From Algoriphagus alkaliphilus (GTDB taxonomy: Bacteria > Bacteroidota > Bacteroidia > Cytophagales > Cyclobacteriaceae), in assembly GCF_900103735.1 (NCBI RefSeq), contig NZ_FMXE01000013.1:1-64000 (forward strand): a DNA stretch of 64,000 nt. Direction: 5' to 3'. Each line of letters starts with the position of its first letter. Positions within the stretch are counted from its first letter, which is position 1. This document shows positions 33,231-41,657 of the stretch, piece by piece. Position numbers and translations under genes: made by a program. The notes beneath the pieces are model-generated. The model saw only the letters and a program-made list of their open reading frames with translations, ran no database searches and was not told the DNA's origin.

Positions 33231-33566
33231 TTAGGAAAATGGCCCAATTGATTTTAAAATCTCCAAATATTTATCTTTTGGGATATTTTCAAATTCACTT
33301 TTATCAAAAATATGAATCAAATAGATTTCATTTTTTGGACTCAAAAAATAGTAAATGATTCTAGCTCCTCCAGATTTACCTTTCTTTTTGCTTTCAATCA
33401 AAAGTCGAATTTTAAACAGATTAGAACCTAGAGCTATGCCAATTTTATAATCGAGTTCTAACTTTTGAATAAGCTTAAGCAAATCATCTTTCAAGGAGGG
33501 ATACTTCTTAAAAAGCCGTTTGAAATACTTTTTAAAATCGGCAGTTAAAATTACCTCATAGTTCAT
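33231..33566 (-). CDS. RelE/HigB-like toxin
   Basis: 111 residues: MNYEVILTADFKKYFKRLFKKYPSLKDDLLKLI, then GGARIIYYFLSPKNEIYLIHIFDKSEFENI. This matches the RelE/ParE-fold type II toxins of the 'YafQ/HigB-like' shape. Expected to cleave mRNA at the ribosome when its antitoxin is lost, but the exact activity is not visible. It overlaps the upstream antitoxin by 11 bases. Its stop lies in the lipocalin-like remnant. Confidence 0.85.
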   Translation of the reverse strand: MNYEVILTADFKKYFKRLFKKYPSLKDDLLKLIQKLELDYKIGIALGSNLFKIRLLIESKKKGKSGGARIIYYFLSPKNEIYLIHIFDKSEFENIPKDKYLEILKSIGPFS

Positions 33567-33774
33567 TTAAAAAATCCTTGGCACGTTCTTTTTTGACTTT
33601 TCCTTCATGAATCTGTTTGACTTGCGAAAGGCTGGATTCTATTTCATTTAGGAATTCAACAAAATCTTCTTTTTCCACCAACTCAAATTCAATTCCCTCT
33701 TTGTTTAGAAATTCGGAAATGGATTGTATTTGCTTTTTGTTTTTTGGATAGGCTTTGATTCTTATGGCTTCCAT
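33556..33774 (-). CDS. Antitoxin paired with the RelE-like toxin
   Basis: 72 residues from the ATG at 33774 (MEAIRIKAYPKNKKQIQSISEF). An upstream ATG at 33813 adds a basic leader and is not preferred. The acidic helix-rich sequence and its 11-base overlap with the toxin gene fit the standard antitoxin-first operon. No obvious DNA-binding motif, so its role in autoregulation is unclear. Confidence 0.78.
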   Translation of the reverse strand: MEAIRIKAYPKNKKQIQSISEFLNKEGIEFELVEKEDFVEFLNEIESSLSQVKQIHEGKVKKERAKDFLNEL

Positions 33775-33903
33775 GATTTCAAGATTGAATTTGAATTTAC
33801 TCGATCCATTCAATTAAAGCAATAAAGGGTGTTATTTTAGATTTGGTAAGAACAGCTGCTATTCTTTTGCAGTTTCGGTTCGTTTTGGTTGGAACCCAAA
33901 AAC

Positions 33904-33936
33904 CAAAAAACCTCCGATCCCAATCGAACCGGAGGT
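33904..33936 (-). terminator. Rho-independent terminator of purH
   Basis: On the minus strand ACCTCCG pairs with CGGAGGT, followed by a TTTTTTGG run. It lies 35 bases after the purH stop. Confidence 0.8.
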
Positions 33937-33971
33937 CTTGATACTATAATCTTGATACTTGATACTTCAAA

Positions 33972-35498
33972 TCAATGCTTAAAATGTCTCACTCCAGTCA
34001 TCACCATCGACATGCCATGCGCATCACAGAAAGCGATACTGTCCTGATCTTTGATTGACCCACCCGGCTGTACGACAGCCGTGATTCCTGCTTCGTGGGC
34101 AATCTCTACGCAATCCGGAAAAGGAAAAAAGGCATCCGATGCCATCACAGCACCTTTTAGCTCAAATCCAAATTCCTTTGCCTTGGTGATTGCTTGGCGC
34201 AAGGCATCCACACGGGAAGTCTGTCCCACACCGCTGGAGAAAAGCTGCGTGTCATTGCTCAGGATAATCGTATTGGACTTGGTGTGCTTGCAGACTTTTG
34301 CTGCAAAAACCAAAGCATCCAATTCTGTATCCGTAGGGGCAACTTGAGTGACTACTTTGAAATCGGCTTTGGTTTCGGTAGCCAAGTCCTTATCCTGCTC
34401 GATGATGCCATTGAGCAAAGTCTTGATCATTTTGGTACCGGGCAAAGCCATTTTCTGTCTCAAAAGGATTCTGTTTTTCTTTCCTTTCAATACGGATAAA
34501 GCGTCCTCAGTAAATTGAGGAGCGATCAGTACCTCAAAAAACAACGAGTGCATTTCCTCAGCCGCAGCTTTATCCACAGTTTGATTGGTTACCAAAACTC
34601 CACCAAAAGCAGAAGTCGTGTCAGCTTCGAAAGCCTTTTTGTAAGCTTCCTGCACCGTTGGTGCCAAAGCTACCCCACAGGCATTGGTGTGTTTGAGAAT
34701 GGCAAAAGCAGTCTCACCTTCAAACTCAGCAATTAAGTTTACCGCAGCATCGACATCCACAAGGTTGTTGTAGGAAAGTTCCTTGCCGTTCAGTTGGTCA
34801 AAAAGTGCTTCCATGTCCCCGTAGAAATGTGCTGCTTGATGCGGGTTTTCGCCATAGCGAAGTGATTTGGCTTTCGTTTCGGATATTTTCAGGGCTGGGA
34901 TATTTTCAGTTTGATTGAAATAGTTGAAAATATGGGTGTCATAATTGGATGAAACCTGAAATGCCTGTGCAGCGAAGTATCTACGATCTTCGATTGTTGT
35001 TCCCCCGTCTTGCTCGGAAAGTTTTGCTTCAAGTTCACCGTACTGCGCTTTGGAAGCGATGATGATTACATCTTTAAAGTTTTTTGCAGCGGCTCGGATT
35101 AAAGAAATACCTCCTATGTCGATTTTTTCTATGATTTCAGCCTCTTCAGCTCCTGAAGCCACAGTCTCCTCAAATGGATACAAATCCACTATGACCAAAT
35201 CGATGGCAGGAATATCATATTCTATGGCCTGGTCAAGGTCACCATCATGGTCACGTCTTTGTAAAATCCCACCAAATATTTTAGGATGAAGTGTTTTTAC
35301 TCTTCCTCCGAAAATAGAAGGATAGCTGGTCAGCTCCTCAACGGGTATGACCTCAGCGCCTTGTTCCTCAATGAACTTTTGCGTCCCGCCGGTAGAGTAG
35401 ATTTTAACTCCGTGTTGTTTGAGGAGTGCGACAATGGGTTCGAGGTTGTCTTTGTAATAAACTGAAAGTAGGGCAGATTGTATTTTTTTGATTGCCAT
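33972..35498 (-). CDS. purH: Bifunctional AICAR transformylase/IMP cyclohydrolase
   Basis: 508 residues. The N-terminal domain (KIQSALLSVYYKDNLEPIVALLKQH, GGRVKTLHPKIFGGIL, and RAAAKNF) is the MGS-like IMP cyclohydrolase. The C-terminal domain (LRYGENPHQAAHF, LKHTNACGVA, SDAFFPFPDCVEIAHEAG) is the AICAR formyltransferase. It carries out the last two steps of purine synthesis to IMP. Normal length. purN is separate, 207 bases upstream on the same strand. Confidence 0.97.
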   Translation of the reverse strand: MAIKKIQSALLSVYYKDNLEPIVALLKQHGVKIYSTGGTQKFIEEQGAEVIPVEELTSYPSIFGGRVKTLHPKIFGGILQRRDHDGDLDQAIEYDIPAIDLVIVDLYPFEETVASGAEEAEIIEKIDIGGISLIRAAAKNFKDVIIIASKAQYGELEAKLSEQDGGTTIEDRRYFAAQAFQVSSNYDTHIFNYFNQTENIPALKISETKAKSLRYGENPHQAAHFYGDMEALFDQLNGKELSYNNLVDVDAAVNLIAEFEGETAFAILKHTNACGVALAPTVQEAYKKAFEADTTSAFGGVLVTNQTVDKAAAEEMHSLFFEVLIAPQFTEDALSVLKGKKNRILLRQKMALPGTKMIKTLLNGIIEQDKDLATETKADFKVVTQVAPTDTELDALVFAAKVCKHTKSNTIILSNDTQLFSSGVGQTSRVDALRQAITKAKEFGFELKGAVMASDAFFPFPDCVEIAHEAGITAVVQPGGSIKDQDSIAFCDAHGMSMVMTGVRHFKH

Positions 35499-35602
35499 TT
35501 GGGAATGGATTTGGATGAAATCGATGGAAGTCCCAAAGGTAGGAAAAAAGGGGAGGCGGCGAAAAGTAGGATTTATGATTAACGAAATACAAGTTTTAGA
35601 GG

Positions 35603-35635
35603 AACCTTTAAGGTTTTAAAAACATCGAAGATTTG
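35603..35635. repeat. Dispersed AACCTTTAAGG hairpin
   Basis: AACCTTTAAGGTTTTAAAAA with CATCGAAGATTT is a third copy of the family at 20800 and 32877. It lies in the gap between purN and purH. Confidence 0.55.
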
Positions 35636-35705
35636 AGGGAAATGACTGGATAATATCCTATACAGAATGTAGAACAGCGAATGATAAATGTCGAAATTTT
35701 GGAAA

Positions 35706-36263
35706 TCAAATTAAGCTGTCGATCACCTCAGCAAAATACCGATGCTCCAAAGTGTGAACTTTTTGGGCGATGGACTCTGGAGTGTCTTCTGGTGTCAGGG
35801 GTGTGGCCGCTTGAAAAATAACTTTTCCCTCGTCGTAGTGCTCATTGACCAAGTGAATAGTAATGCCGGTTTGGGTGTCTCCGGCAGCTTTTACTGCTTC
35901 GTGAACGTGGTGTCCATACATTCCTTTTCCCCCATAGTTTGGAAGTAAAGCCGGGTGGATATTGATCATCCGCTCTGGGAAAGCCCGGATCAACTCAGCA
36001 GGGATTTTCAGTAGAAAACCTGCCAAAATCACCCAGTCGATCTTTTCGGCCTGAAGTTTTTCAAGCAATTTTCCTGCATCCATTTCCTTCCGGGTGAAAG
36101 TATAGGTGGGGACTCCGAACTTTTTTGCCCGCTCAAGCACAAAAGCATCGGTTTTGTTGGAGGCAACCAAGGCGATCGCTGCTTTGTCGGAATTTTGAAA
36201 GTGCTCCATGATTTTTTCGGCATTGGAGCCGCTGCCTGAGGCAAGGATGGCGAGTCTTGTCAC
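35706..36263 (-). CDS. purN: Phosphoribosylglycinamide formyltransferase
   Basis: 185 residues of the GART fold. LAILASGSGSNAEKIMEHF at the N-terminus, MINIHPALLPNYGGKGMYGHHVHEAV with the catalytic Asn and His, and the Asp in NEHYDEGKVIFQA near the end. It formylates glycinamide ribonucleotide with formyl-tetrahydrofolate. It lies 207 bases upstream of purH. Confidence 0.96.
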   Translation of the reverse strand: MTRLAILASGSGSNAEKIMEHFQNSDKAAIALVASNKTDAFVLERAKKFGVPTYTFTRKEMDAGKLLEKLQAEKIDWVILAGFLLKIPAELIRAFPERMINIHPALLPNYGGKGMYGHHVHEAVKAAGDTQTGITIHLVNEHYDEGKVIFQAATPLTPEDTPESIAQKVHTLEHRYFAEVIDSLI

Positions 36264-36523
36264 TTAGATGAGAGACGTTAGATTTTAGATATAAGATAGC
36301 AAGTTAGTCATGGATTAAACTTGTGTCAAAGTTTATGAGAGATTTCAAAATGAAGCTCACAGATAATTTGAATAGGCACTGGATTTCATAGATGTGCTTA
36401 TCCGTGCAATCTGTGAGAAATAAATTAGTCAATTCAAGTTTAAGCTTTCGTCTCTTGTCTCTTGGTTCTTGCTTCTTGCCTCTCTTTTCTTGATACTAAA
36501 ATCTTGATACTTAAGTCTAATGC
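36264..36523. other. Gap with low-complexity CTTG repeats
   Basis: 260 bases with no gene. It holds low-complexity CTTGTCTCTTGGTTCTTGC and CTTGATACT repeats near 36440-36510. Nothing structured was found. Confidence 0.4.
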
Positions 36524-36955
36524 CTACTCTTCCCCTCCCTGTAGATCATAATTCACCATCCAGCCGATTCCAAATTTGTCTTCGAAGCTGCCGAAATAGG
36601 CTCCCCAAAAGGTTTTTTGATAGTCCATTTCTACTTTCCCTCCTTCAGCCAGACCCGAGAAAATACGCACGCCTTCAGCTTTGGAATCAGCGTTGATTGA
36701 GATGTAGTTGTGATTTCCTTTGATCCATACATGCCCCATGCTTGGACTGGTATCGCTTGCCATGATTTTCAGCCCCTCAGAGAGCTTGAGGCTGATATGC
36801 ATCACGCGCATTTTTTCTTCCTCGGGAATCTCCATGCCTGGCGCCTCACCAAAATAGCTGATTCCCCCCTCGAATTCTCCACCGAGGATTGATTGATAAA
36901 AAGTCATGGCTTCTTCGGCCTGGCCATCAAAGTTGAGATAAGGATAGATGTTCAT
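36524..36955 (-). CDS. VOC/PhnB-like protein
   Basis: 143 residues matching the PhnB/'3-demethylubiquinone' branch of the VOC fold. The start MNIYPYLNFDGQAEEAMTFYQ, the centre GISYFGEAPG and the end FWGAYFGSFEDKFGIGWMVNYD are typical. These proteins are often annotated as glyoxalase-like but their substrates are unknown. It stands alone between purN and a DoxX-like protein. Confidence 0.87.
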   Translation of the reverse strand: MNIYPYLNFDGQAEEAMTFYQSILGGEFEGGISYFGEAPGMEIPEEEKMRVMHISLKLSEGLKIMASDTSPSMGHVWIKGNHNYISINADSKAEGVRIFSGLAEGGKVEMDYQKTFWGAYFGSFEDKFGIGWMVNYDLQGGEE

Positions 36956-36984
36956 AGTTTATGGGTTTTGAATGGAAGACTAAT

Positions 36985-37581
36985 TTACGGATGGGTTTCA
37001 ATCTTTCTAGTAAAACGGGAATCAACTTTGAAGCTCAGAATCGCCAGGATAAGCCCAATAGCGGCAGTGGAAAAGGCTATGGTAAGGTTTTGGAAAGAAA
37101 TGGGTACGGATATCAATTGAAGCGACCAACCTGCAAGCCAAACCAGGTGGCCTTGCCGGGATTTTTCCTTCCGGGTATTGAGATTGCCACCGTTTTTTCC
37201 CTCATCTACCAAAGGCCCAAAAAAGTCACGGTATTGCCAAAGAATGTACAAATTCATAAGTAAAAGCACGGCGAGAACATAGGGTGTTCCAGCCCAATTT
37301 TGAGAGACGGTTACCATCAGAATATTCAGAATCATTGGAATCATCATGATGCTTCCCAAGAGTTTGAATCTTGTACTCAGTAGCATAAATCCGATGGTGA
37401 TTTGACTGACAGCAATGAATTCGGCAAATAGTCCCAATTCATATTCCTGTAGCCGCTCGACTAGCCAAGGAGGCCCAATCCACCCGATAAATTGATGGCC
37501 TGCATAGAGTTTGACCATGCCGGCACCCCAAAAGGTGAAACCGAGAAAAATGGAAGTCAACTGAGGAAATATTTTTTTCAT
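36985..37581 (-). CDS. DoxX-like membrane protein
   Basis: 198 residues from the ATG at 37581 (MKKIFPQLTSIFLGFTFWGAG). Longer frames back to 37836 cross repeat sequence and lack sense. It has six hydrophobic segments, with LYAGHQFIGWIGPPWLVERL near the start and a second set after a hydrophilic linker (NLNTRKEKSRQGHLVW). It resembles DoxX/DoxD-type membrane proteins of unknown function. It is adjacent to the VOC gene, but a clear operon is not shown. Confidence 0.72.
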   Translation of the reverse strand: MKKIFPQLTSIFLGFTFWGAGMVKLYAGHQFIGWIGPPWLVERLQEYELGLFAEFIAVSQITIGFMLLSTRFKLLGSIMMIPMILNILMVTVSQNWAGTPYVLAVLLLMNLYILWQYRDFFGPLVDEGKNGGNLNTRKEKSRQGHLVWLAGWSLQLISVPISFQNLTIAFSTAAIGLILAILSFKVDSRFTRKIETHP

Positions 37582-37882
37582 AGGATTGTAATTTTTTCTT
37601 GAAAGCCATACCTGCCTGCCAAAGGGCAGGGAATCTCGTTTGAGAGGTAAGCAACCCCTTGTGTGACTTTTAGTCGGGGCATTCTGCCGAATGGCAGGCT
37701 CGATTTCATTGGAAGAATGGTTTGATGGGTTGAAGTGCGAAAAATCTATAGAAAGTAATGCCTGAATTTTGCAAAAGTTACAAACTTCTGATTCTTTCGG
37801 TTGAATATTCAAATCCAAAATTGATACAATGCCCACTTTCTCTTTATTTTGGTCGTCGTAAAACCTTTTTTGAAAAGATACT
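37582..37882. repeat. Gap holding a hairpin and a relative of the 100-bp repeat
   Basis: CCTGCCTGCCAAAGGGCAGG (37611-37630) is a hairpin of the same family as 5868. Directly after it, 37630-37709 starts GGAATCTCG, includes GTGTGA and ends CAGGCTCGATTTCAT. It matches the two ends of the 1307-1604 repeat unit, but has a different middle. The remainder has no gene. Confidence 0.6.
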
Positions 37883-38422
37883 ATGTCAGCAAGTCAACTT
37901 GGAGTAGGAAGTCGAATTGGTCACCCAAAATTTGGAACCGGGGTTATTGTCTCCGTCGATGAGACCTTTTATAAAATATACTTTTCTTCTTTGGAAGAAG
38001 TAAAGACGCTCGCAAGAGATTACGAAGGATTTACCGTAGAGGAAGCCAAGGTGCCTGACTTCCCGATGCTCACGATGAAGGATGTGGAACGGGCTATTCG
38101 GGAAGCTTTGATTGCGACTTCGGAACGCGCCCCGCTAGTCCCACTTGGAGGGAAATGGATGGGCGGAACTTTAGTCATCGAACCATCAGACAAAACTTTA
38201 CAGACTAAGGAGATTCCTGTTGAAACTTTCTTTCGAAAAATCGTCATGGTGCGGGAAAAACTCCGTGTTCTGGAGCAAAACATTAACAATCATCCCAAAC
38301 TTGATGATGAAGATCGTGTCAACTTACAGCAATACATCACCCGATGCTATGGTTCGCTGACTACGTTCAACGTGCTCTTTGCCTACAAGGAGGATCAATT
38401 TAAAGGAAGCGGAAAAGATTAG
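37883..38422 (+). CDS. Conserved hypothetical protein with UvrD C-terminal-like SH3 start
   Basis: 179 residues. The first 40 (LGVGSRIGHPKFGTGVIVSVDETFYKIYF) form a small beta-barrel like that at the end of UvrD/Rep helicases and related SH3-like domains. The rest is helical with many charged residues (VREKLRVLEQNINNHPKL). It is common in Bacteroidota, and I do not know its function. It converges on dnaA. Confidence 0.78.
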   Translation: MSASQLGVGSRIGHPKFGTGVIVSVDETFYKIYFSSLEEVKTLARDYEGFTVEEAKVPDFPMLTMKDVERAIREALIATSERAPLVPLGGKWMGGTLVIEPSDKTLQTKEIPVETFFRKIVMVREKLRVLEQNINNHPKLDDEDRVNLQQYITRCYGSLTTFNVLFAYKEDQFKGSGKD

Positions 38423-38466
38423 AACTGGCAGGCATAACCAGAAGGAATGCTGGATATTTGTCAAAA

Positions 38467-38493
38467 AAAATGAGATCAATACGATCTCATTTT
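38467..38493 (-). terminator. Rho-independent terminator inside the end of dnaA
   Basis: AAAATGAGATC (38467-38477) pairs with GATCTCATTTT (38483-38493). On the minus strand a run of eight T follows. The dnaA stop codon (38476-38478) lies at the tip of the stem, so the stem is built partly from the last codons of the gene. Confidence 0.85.
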
Positions 38494-39891
38494 GAATTTC
38501 TTTTTAAGCTCATTGACCGAGTTTTTGAAGCTCGAGTCGGTTTCAAACATATCATTTACCGTCTGAACGGCATGGATGACTGTACTGTGATCACGTCCAC
38601 CAAAGTGATAGCCAATCGATTTGAGTGAATGGTTTGTGAATTCTTTTGAAAAATACATGGCTACCTGACGTGCAATCACTATTTCCTTCTTACGTGTTTT
38701 GGCTTTGAGGTCATCAAGATGAATGCCGAAATATTCGGAAACTGACTTTTGGATAAAGTCAATTCCTACTTCTGTTTCAATATCTTTAATGAAGTTTTTG
38801 ATCACAGTTTTTGCCAGTTCCAGGCTGATTTCAACCCGGTTGAGTGAAGCATGTGCAATCAGGGAAATTAAAATCCCCTCCAATTCACGGACATTGGTGT
38901 CTACCGAATAAGCTAAATATTCCACCACTTCGTCCGGGATGAAAATCCCCTCAGACTGCATTTTGCGTCGAATGATAGCCACGCGGGTCTCGAAATCAGG
39001 CATTTGCAAATCCGCAGTCAGCCCCCACTTAAATCGGGAAAGTAATCGCTCTTCCAAGCCTTTCAGATCTCTGGGAGGACAATCTGAAGTCATGATGATC
39101 TGCTTCTTATTCTGATGGAGGTGATTGAAAATGTGGAAAAACATCTCCTGTGTACGGTCCTTCCCAGCCAAGAACTGAATGTCATCGATGATCAGCACAT
39201 CCACCTGCATGTAAAAATTGGTAAAGCTTTTCACATTGCCATCCTTGATGGAATCCATGAACTGGTTCACGAATTTTTCCGAAGAAACATAAAGCACAAA
39301 CTTGTCTTCTGGGCCGTTTTTGATCTCGTTTCCAATAGCCTGAACCAAGTGGGTTTTTCCCAACCCAACTCCACCATAGACCATCAAGGGGTTGAAGGAT
39401 GTAATTCCCGGCTTAGTAGCCACCGCAAAGCCCGCAGATCTGGCAAGTCGGTTGCAATCGCCTTCAATGTAAGTGCTGAAAGAGTAAGTGGGGTTCAGAT
39501 TGCTTTGGGTAAGCATGTCTGCATTCAGGGATTGCATTTCAAAAGGAGTCCTTACCTCAGCCTGCGGATTCGGCTTTTTGCCCGAGGTATTACCCTGCGG
39601 GAAAGAAACCACATAGGGTTGATTATTAGAATTTCCTTTGTCCACCACTACTGCATATTCCAAACGTCCATTTTGGCCGAGCGTACTTTTGATGGCAAGC
39701 TTGAGGACTTGTACATAGTTATCCTCCAGCCATTCGTAGAAAAATTGACTTGGAACTTGAATTGTCAAGCTGGAACCTTCCAATTTGACTGGATTGATTG
39801 GTTTAAACCAAGTCGAAAAGCTCTGCTCGTTTACGTGTTGTTCTATCACACGCAAACACTCATTCCATACGGCGCTAGCTTCCAAACTCAT
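38476..39891 (-). CDS. dnaA: Chromosomal replication initiator DnaA
   Basis: 471 residues. The N-terminal domain I is followed by the AAA+ core with Walker A GGVGLGKTHLVQAIG and Walker B LIIDDIQFLAG, then the DnaA domain IV signature GGRDHSTVIHAV and KKEIVIARQVAMYFSKEF. It opens the replication origin. The gene stands alone, with a DoxX-linked gap on one side and a strong inverted repeat (39983-40023) on the other. The origin itself was not found here. Confidence 0.97.
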   Translation of the reverse strand: MSLEASAVWNECLRVIEQHVNEQSFSTWFKPINPVKLEGSSLTIQVPSQFFYEWLEDNYVQVLKLAIKSTLGQNGRLEYAVVVDKGNSNNQPYVVSFPQGNTSGKKPNPQAEVRTPFEMQSLNADMLTQSNLNPTYSFSTYIEGDCNRLARSAGFAVATKPGITSFNPLMVYGGVGLGKTHLVQAIGNEIKNGPEDKFVLYVSSEKFVNQFMDSIKDGNVKSFTNFYMQVDVLIIDDIQFLAGKDRTQEMFFHIFNHLHQNKKQIIMTSDCPPRDLKGLEERLLSRFKWGLTADLQMPDFETRVAIIRRKMQSEGIFIPDEVVEYLAYSVDTNVRELEGILISLIAHASLNRVEISLELAKTVIKNFIKDIETEVGIDFIQKSVSEYFGIHLDDLKAKTRKKEIVIARQVAMYFSKEFTNHSLKSIGYHFGGRDHSTVIHAVQTVNDMFETDSSFKNSVNELKKKFKMRSY

Positions 39892-40262
39892 TTAGAAAAG
39901 TATTAGATTGTATTCTTGGATTTCCCGGCGATTGCAAGGGGTTCAAATTTGTGGAAAATTAACTTAAATAAAAAATCGAATTGGGCTTGAAAAAATCAAT
40001 TTTTGTAGATTTTTTCCAAGCCTCAGATTTATATTTTGTTTGCGGGTTAAAATTGACACTTTCACAAATCCAAGTTTGAATTTTTGATATTTTTCTATTG
40101 TGTAAATAGTGAAAGCATTTTTTTTAACTCTATTAATTGACAGTTAGGCATTTAGAATTTTAGGCCTACGATTCTCTTTACTTATGCATTTCTTTCTGGC
40201 AATTCACTCATCATTCCTTATTTTTGAACTTGTCCTAAATCAGGAATTGACCCAACCCAAAT
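39892..40262. other. 371-base gap between dnaA and mutA with a long inverted repeat
   Basis: The leader between the divergent dnaA and mutA genes is strongly AT-rich. GGCTTGAAAAAATC (39984-39997) pairs with GATTTTTTCCAAGCC (40008-40022) with one bulge. A single DnaA-box-like TGTGGAAAA lies near 39952, but there is no cluster, so I do not call an origin. No gene is seen. Confidence 0.5.
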
Positions 40263-41657
40263 ATGACCCAAGCTCTTTTTTACGACTTTCCTCCCGCAAG
40301 CAAAGAAGCTTGGAAAAATCAGGCTGCCAAAGATTTGGGAGGGCAGGATTTTGATCAAGCCTTGAAATCCCTGCTTTGGGAGAAAATACAAATTCAACCT
40401 TTCTATACTCGGGAGGATGTATTGGATCTCCCAAGATTGCCTGAAAACAGCTTTGAAGACAAACCGTTTTTACAGGATTTTTCTGCCAGGTCCTGGTCCA
40501 ATTTTTTAGCTGTTTATCCAAGTACACCGATTCAGGAAATTATGGATTTCCTTGAAAATGGAGGAGAAGGGTTGGTTTTGCATTTGAAGGGAGATGAAAA
40601 CCTAAATGAGCTTTTGAAAGATGTGATTCCGGATTACATCAGTATCATGTTAAAACCCCTTGGCGATCCAGCCCAAGTTTTAGAGCACTTTATGACTTGG
40701 GTACATGAGATGGGGGTGGAGGAATCTGGGCTTACCGGGGGCTTGCTTTGGTCACCCATGGACATGCTTTTTGAGCAAGGTAAAAGTTGGGAAGAGGCTA
40801 TCTCAGCTTTTAGAAGAGTTTTTTCTTGTTTTCCCAATGAGCGCTGTTTTCATGCATGTATGTTCAATTTTAGCAGATATGCCGAAGCCGGTGCCTCTGG
40901 TCTGGATGAGTTGATTTTTGGATTCGGAGAAATCATAGAGCTCATCGACAAATCGGGGATTGACCCAATAACTATTTTCGAAAAAAGCGGATTTTACACT
41001 TCGGTTGGGGATTTACATTTTCCCGAAATCGCCAAACTGAAAGCAATTCGGTTTTTTTACGCCGAGCTTGCCTTGCAATATAATGTCGGATTGAGATTGG
41101 AGGATACCTGTGTTTTTGCGCAAACTTCCGGTTGGTCCAAATCTACGCTCGATTCAAATACAAATCTTATTCGGCAAACCTATGAAGCAATGGCTTCAAT
41201 TTTAGGCGGAGCAAATGGTCTGTGGGTGCGGCCTATTTCCGGACAAAAAGCCACTGAATTGGAGCTTCGTGTCGCCAGAAATGTTTCATTTATTTTAAAT
41301 TATGAATCGTATTTCGGCAAGGTTGGTGATCCTGCCGCAGGATCTTATTACTTGGACACGCTGATAACTCAACTCATAAATGAAGTGAAAAGCGGGCTTC
41401 AGGAATTAGAAAAAAATGGAGGCTGGCTTGTTGCTTTTGAGTCCGGAATGCTTCACAAAAAAGTCAGAGAACATCGACAGAAACAACAAAATTCGATCCT
41501 TTCCGGGGAGATTTCCAAGATTGGAGTAAACAAATATCCCGCCTCAGATTACTTGAAAAATAACCTGGAATTTTCTCCGATTTTGGAGAAAGAATATGAA
41601 TTGAAGCCAAGCCGGGCTTCTTATTTGGTGGAACTTCAAAACCAGACTGGAGCATGA
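40263..41657 (+). CDS. mutA: Methylmalonyl-CoA mutase, small subunit
   Basis: 464 residues of the TIM-barrel part of the methylmalonyl-CoA mutase small chain ([23 protein letters not shown] and [12 protein letters not shown], then [41 protein letters not shown] and [11 protein letters not shown]). It lacks a C-terminal B12 domain and is shorter than Propionibacterium MutA. It forms a heterodimer with MutB, without binding the cofactor. It overlaps mutB as ATGA, and the two are co-translated. The pair interconverts methylmalonyl- and succinyl-CoA. Confidence 0.9.
   Translation: MTQALFYDFPPASKEAWKNQAAKDLGGQDFDQALKSLLWEKIQIQPFYTREDVLDLPRLPENSFEDKPFLQDFSARSWSNFLAVYPSTPIQEIMDFLENGGEGLVLHLKGDENLNELLKDVIPDYISIMLKPLGDPAQVLEHFMTWVHEMGVEESGLTGGLLWSPMDMLFEQGKSWEEAISAFRRVFSCFPNERCFHACMFNFSRYAEAGASGLDELIFGFGEIIELIDKSGIDPITIFEKSGFYTSVGDLHFPEIAKLKAIRFFYAELALQYNVGLRLEDTCVFAQTSGWSKSTLDSNTNLIRQTYEAMASILGGANGLWVRPISGQKATELELRVARNVSFILNYESYFGKVGDPAAGSYYLDTLITQLINEVKSGLQELEKNGGWLVAFESGMLHKKVREHRQKQQNSILSGEISKIGVNKYPASDYLKNNLEFSPILEKEYELKPSRASYLVELQNQTGA

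Noticed and set aside
39115..39906. Plus-strand frame of 263 codons
   Set aside because: It is antisense to dnaA.
39892..40262. Chromosome replication origin next to dnaA
   Set aside because: Only one weak DnaA-box match is seen, and no cluster of boxes.
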